Source: Leptolyngbya sp. PCC 7375 (GTDB lineage: Bacteria; Cyanobacteriota; Cyanobacteriia; Phormidesmidales; Phormidesmidaceae). From it: a DNA stretch of 64,000 nt. The notes under the pieces were generated by a model. It was not told the origin of the DNA, ran no database searches, and saw only the letters and a list, made by a program, of their open reading frames with translations. How positions within the stretch are numbered: the first letter of the stretch is position 1; each line of letters begins with the position of its first letter. Below, in pieces: positions 61,244 through 64,000 of this stretch. A program made the position numbers and the translations under genes. Where the stretch lies: contig NZ_JH993797.1 of NCBI RefSeq assembly GCF_000316115.1, positions 7,847,961 through 7,911,960 on the forward strand, read 5' to 3'.

Positions 61244-61700
61244 GGTGCTCCTCCCGACGATCCTCAACTATGCGTAGCTGCATACGATGGAACATTGGCA
61301 AGACTGTTGTTGCCGTTCGCTGGGTGGGGGCCGCCCCCTTGAGGGTGACCTGACCGGCATCATCCACCGTGACCCGTAGCTCAATGGGCATATCCACCTT
61401 GATTTCTTCCACCGTTAATACCTGGCCCGTCTCTGGATTTACCCGTTGTTTTTCGTAGTCCGTCAGAGTATGCACCAGCTCGGCCATGGGCAACAGCGGA
61501 TCAAGTTCTTCAAATTGTTCCTGAGCTAGGGGACTCTCTGAGGCAACATCTGATGACGTAACCGCAACAGTGATCTCGGGAGCGTTATCAGATGAGTTCC
61601 CAGCTATAACGGCATCAGATTCCTCCGGCACCGATGGAGCCGCCACTTGCTTGATGATGAGCTTAGGAGACTTTTGATTAGTCATGGCATCAGTCATCAT
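61236..61700 (-). CDS. hypothetical protein of the right-hand operon
   Basis: 154 residues. ATG 61700 follows GGAG; a GTG one codon earlier is also open. Disordered first 60 residues, then ELVHTLTDYEKQRVNPETG and a beta-rich end (IELRVTVDDAGQVTLKG). No family recognised. It overlaps both neighbours, so the genes are translated as one unit. Confidence 0.6.
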   Translation of the reverse strand: MMTDAMTNQKSPKLIIKQVAAPSVPEESDAVIAGNSSDNAPEITVAVTSSDVASESPLAQEQFEELDPLLPMAELVHTLTDYEKQRVNPETGQVLTVEEIKVDMPIELRVTVDDAGQVTLKGAAPTQRTATTVLPMFHRMQLRIVEDRREEHHG

Positions 61701-64000
61701 CACTAACTCCGATAAAGTGGGCCTTGGCGGGCATGGGGAAATACACCGGAGCTTCTACTAGCTCGGTGACATGACCGTTTTCGTCAATCTCTGAGGCTTG
61801 TTTTAGCAAAATCCGCTGTATCTTTAACTCTGGATAGACCCACAGGGCGACGGTGCTGCCTCTGCGCCCTTTAAACTTGATCTCAGTGCGGGCCAGGGCA
61901 TGGAACAGGTTGATGTTGTCGGTATTAAATAGGGCGTTTAACTGTTCGTCGTCGAGGGGCTCATGGTCAGAGATTTGATCGAGCAGTTCGTTCAAACGCT
62001 CGGGGTTGAGCATCATCCCGGCTTTGAGCTGTCCTTCCTGGCGGGTGTCGCTGGTCTGTTGGATGCGGGTGAGGGTTTCCATGCGCGCCAGGGTGGTGCG
62101 ATCGCGTTCCAATGTGTAGTAGTACTTACAGTCCAGAGTAATCCGACGCCGCCGACTAGAGAGTTGCCCCTGCCATACCTTGTGCCAGTAAGATCGATAG
62201 CGATCCACATCATTGAGGGCAACCGTTTCCGCCTGACCTTCAATGCGATCAAAGCAATAGTCCCGCATCAGGGTGATCATCTGGGTCATGCTGGTACCCA
62301 TGCGTTTCTTGCGGCGTAGGCTAGGGTTTCGTCGCGATCGCCCCTTCCAGGCCAGCACCACCGTCACCAAATAATCCTCGTTGGGTTCCAGCAGTTCTAG
62401 CTGATCTCGGGTGAGGGTGGGCACCACATCCAGGGGGCCATTGGTGAGATCTTCGACCTTATACTTCTTCTCAAGCAAAATCTCCAGGCTCTCTGGGTGT
62501 TTCACCAAAATCTGCAGAATTCCCTTGGCGATGGGACGCGGCGTTTCCAGATGGAGGGGAAAAGCAATGTCATGGTCCTGATGGTAGAGCACCCGAGAAC
62601 GCCCGTGGAGCATCAGGGGTGTCACATCCGTAAAGTCCAGCCGCACCCGACCCACCCGCCGATAGTCAACAACTTCAGGTGACCAGGCCAGGGCATTGAC
62701 CACCGCCGCTCCATAGGCCCACTTTTCCATGGCAGTATCGTCTGCATTCGCGATTAATTTCTCGATGTGCTGCTGATCTTGTTTTTTATCTTCCAGACTG
62801 ACCTTGGCTACCTGGGTGACACTGTCGGTCACCGCCCCCAACATCTTGGTGGGTGACATATTTTGCAACACCATCTGCACGGTTTCTGGCGTCATCACCT
62901 GCTGCAACAGGGGCATGAGTGATGTCACCAAACCGCTCATATTAGCGCCCCCCATCAGTGCCGAGGCTCCGCCGGTTGCGCCTGCCCCCCCCAGTCCTCC
63001 CAACAGTGACGGCAAAGCGGCCAAAGCTGGCAGCGCCATTTGCTGAGTGTAGGGAACAGAGGCTGCGGTTGAAAAAGATCGGGCTCGACTCAAGTTAGGA
63101 GTACGATTGGCAGTCCCGGTGGGGAATCGTTGCAGCTGATTTTTCTGCAACTGTTGTTGCGCCAACATCGCTGTATTCACTGCCGAGGAGTTGGGCAGTT
63201 GAGAGCCCATTTGCTGGGTTGGAAACATTCCTGCCGCCAGCATTGGATTTTGTTGAGCCCCCATTAGATTGGCTCCTGCCATAGCAGGCATGGTACCTGC
63301 CCGTGGCATCATGCCCATTTGGGGCATACCCGCCATACCGCTCTGATTGAGAAAATTCATCAAGAGCTGCATCATCGCCTGGTTATTCATGGGCTGCTGC
63401 CCTGTTAGCCCAGTTTTTGACAGGAGTGACGTGCCTGCATTCATCAGCATTTGCTGATTTTGAGGGTTCTTGAGAAACGTGCCTGCTTGTTTCAGGGCGT
63501 TCTGAGCCTGGGGACTGGTGACAACGGCAGTAGCCTTTTTTGCCAGGGGGGCGAATTTTTTAAGGCCACCAATAACAGATGATAAGCCTTTGAATGCCAT
63601 GGCTGTACTCACTGACGGAGCTTCTTTATAGGAAAAAGCAACCACTTCAACCGGAGGCTGTTCGATGGTTTGTGGTGGCATAGAGTCCTCCAAACTGAGA
63701 GAGACAGCGTTGTGGGAATCATCCTGCCCACGTTGCAAACCGAAAGCAGGGAGTTCAACAATTTCAGAAAGGGCGGGTCCTTCTAGCTGAGCTGTGCGAA
63801 AACTAAAGAGTTGGAGATAACGATGTTTGCGATCAAACCGCTCATTTGGAATTTCCAATGTCTTACGGCCCAAACTTTCCTCTGGCAGCGGCCCCATTAG
63901 GGGCGAGATAAAGGTTGGATCTGCTAACTGCTTGAGGCCATTAAAATGACGGATCGATTCATCGCCAATCTGATATCGGTAATATCGATTGGTAATTCCG
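61690..64000 (-). CDS. large protein of the right-hand operon, N terminus outside the window
   Basis: The frame stays open past the ATG at 63897 to the edge (YYRYQIGDESIRHFNGLKQL precedes it), so the start is outside. At least 770 residues are visible. A long hydrophobic, Met/Gln/Ala-rich middle (NNQAMMQLLMNFLNQSG, QMGMMPRAGTMPAMAG, LPALAALPSLLGGLGGAG) separates an N-terminal from a C-terminal domain. The latter contains YGAAVVNALAWSPEVVDYRR, RSRVLYHQDHDIAFPLHLE and IKFKGRRGSTVALWVYP. Possibly a membrane-interacting or self-assembling protein. No family recognised. Confidence 0.6.
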   Translation of the reverse strand, partial: GITNRYYRYQIGDESIRHFNGLKQLADPTFISPLMGPLPEESLGRKTLEIPNERFDRKHRYLQLFSFRTAQLEGPALSEIVELPAFGLQRGQDDSHNAVSLSLEDSMPPQTIEQPPVEVVAFSYKEAPSVSTAMAFKGLSSVIGGLKKFAPLAKKATAVVTSPQAQNALKQAGTFLKNPQNQQMLMNAGTSLLSKTGLTGQQPMNNQAMMQLLMNFLNQSGMAGMPQMGMMPRAGTMPAMAGANLMGAQQNPMLAAGMFPTQQMGSQLPNSSAVNTAMLAQQQLQKNQLQRFPTGTANRTPNLSRARSFSTAASVPYTQQMALPALAALPSLLGGLGGAGATGGASALMGGANMSGLVTSLMPLLQQVMTPETVQMVLQNMSPTKMLGAVTDSVTQVAKVSLEDKKQDQQHIEKLIANADDTAMEKWAYGAAVVNALAWSPEVVDYRRVGRVRLDFTDVTPLMLHGRSRVLYHQDHDIAFPLHLETPRPIAKGILQILVKHPESLEILLEKKYKVEDLTNGPLDVVPTLTRDQLELLEPNEDYLVTVVLAWKGRSRRNPSLRRKKRMGTSMTQMITLMRDYCFDRIEGQAETVALNDVDRYRSYWHKVWQGQLSSRRRRITLDCKYYYTLERDRTTLARMETLTRIQQTSDTRQEGQLKAGMMLNPERLNELLDQISDHEPLDDEQLNALFNTDNINLFHALARTEIKFKGRRGSTVALWVYPELKIQRILLKQASEIDENGHVTELVEAPVYFPMPAKAHFIGVSDDD

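Noticed and set aside
1..64000. tRNA, rRNA and CRISPR arrays
   Set aside because: No cloverleaf, rRNA sequence or regular direct repeat with spacers was found on either strand by eye.

Overview
The window comes from a cyanobacterium. The HIP1 octamer GCGATCGC is frequent (about 21 copies counted by eye, e.g. 2725, 4706, 14549, 17009, 44474, 52661, 62098). The gene content is also cyanobacterial: IctB, GlgB, the slr1658/slr1659 regulator pair, a carotenoid oxygenase, and two canonical NtcA boxes (GTA-N8-TAC).

Region 1 (1-18 kb) is devoted to scavenging nitrogen from small N-compounds. A partial amidase faces away from an AtzB/SsnA-type amidohydrolase that heads a NitT/TauT-type ABC operon (binding protein, permease, ATPase, DUF1980-like protein); a textbook NtcA promoter lies between them. 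A membrane protein, a carotenoid oxygenase, a gluconokinase and a deleted quinone oxidoreductase pseudogene follow. Next is a cyanate operon (cynA-cynB-cynD-cynS, minus strand), a REC-AraC regulator and PAS histidine kinase pair, and a second, solitary CynA/NrtA-like protein with its own NtcA box. Both CynA-like proteins carry a Cys/His domain of about 135 residues upstream of an internal Tat/lipoprotein signal.

Region 2 (18.2-22.1 kb) is a nested mobile element. A large serine recombinase transposon (18567-21124) sits inside the catalytic-Glu codon of an IS4-family transposase (IS at 18189-22069, 7-bp target duplication).

Region 3 (22-30 kb) holds an acyl-CoA-dehydrogenase-like protein, an OsmC protein, a DUF1348 protein, a BmpA-type nucleoside uptake operon without its ATPase, and IctB.

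Region 4 (30-38 kb) is accessory DNA with almost no HIP1. A three-gene operon encodes a winged-helix protein, a 671-residue P-loop ATPase split by an IS630 element, and a Cas4/RecB-like nuclease fused to an FtsK motor. Uma2-type nuclease genes and relics lie beside it. I match this operon to no described defence system.

Region 5 (38-54.5 kb) carries a Tat-lipoprotein phosphoesterase, GlgB, a PPC/TPR lipid-side or periplasmic protein, and a signalling block (NarL-type kinase and regulator, PAS protein, slr1659, slr1658, class III cyclase). Guanine deaminase and 8-oxoguanine deaminase are embedded in that block, followed by an orphan MrpD/NuoM-like antiporter subunit.

Region 6 (54.7-64 kb, running off the right edge) is a minus-strand operon of at least six unfamiliar proteins. 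These include an IPT/TIG-like protein, an Arg/Pro-rich protein, a highly acidic protein, and a protein with tandem cold-shock-like domains and a possible amidoligase-like core. Three successive products share an N-terminal NRLLxLE-type motif, which suggests a common partner or sorting signal. Regions 4 and 6 are the best candidates for undescribed systems.
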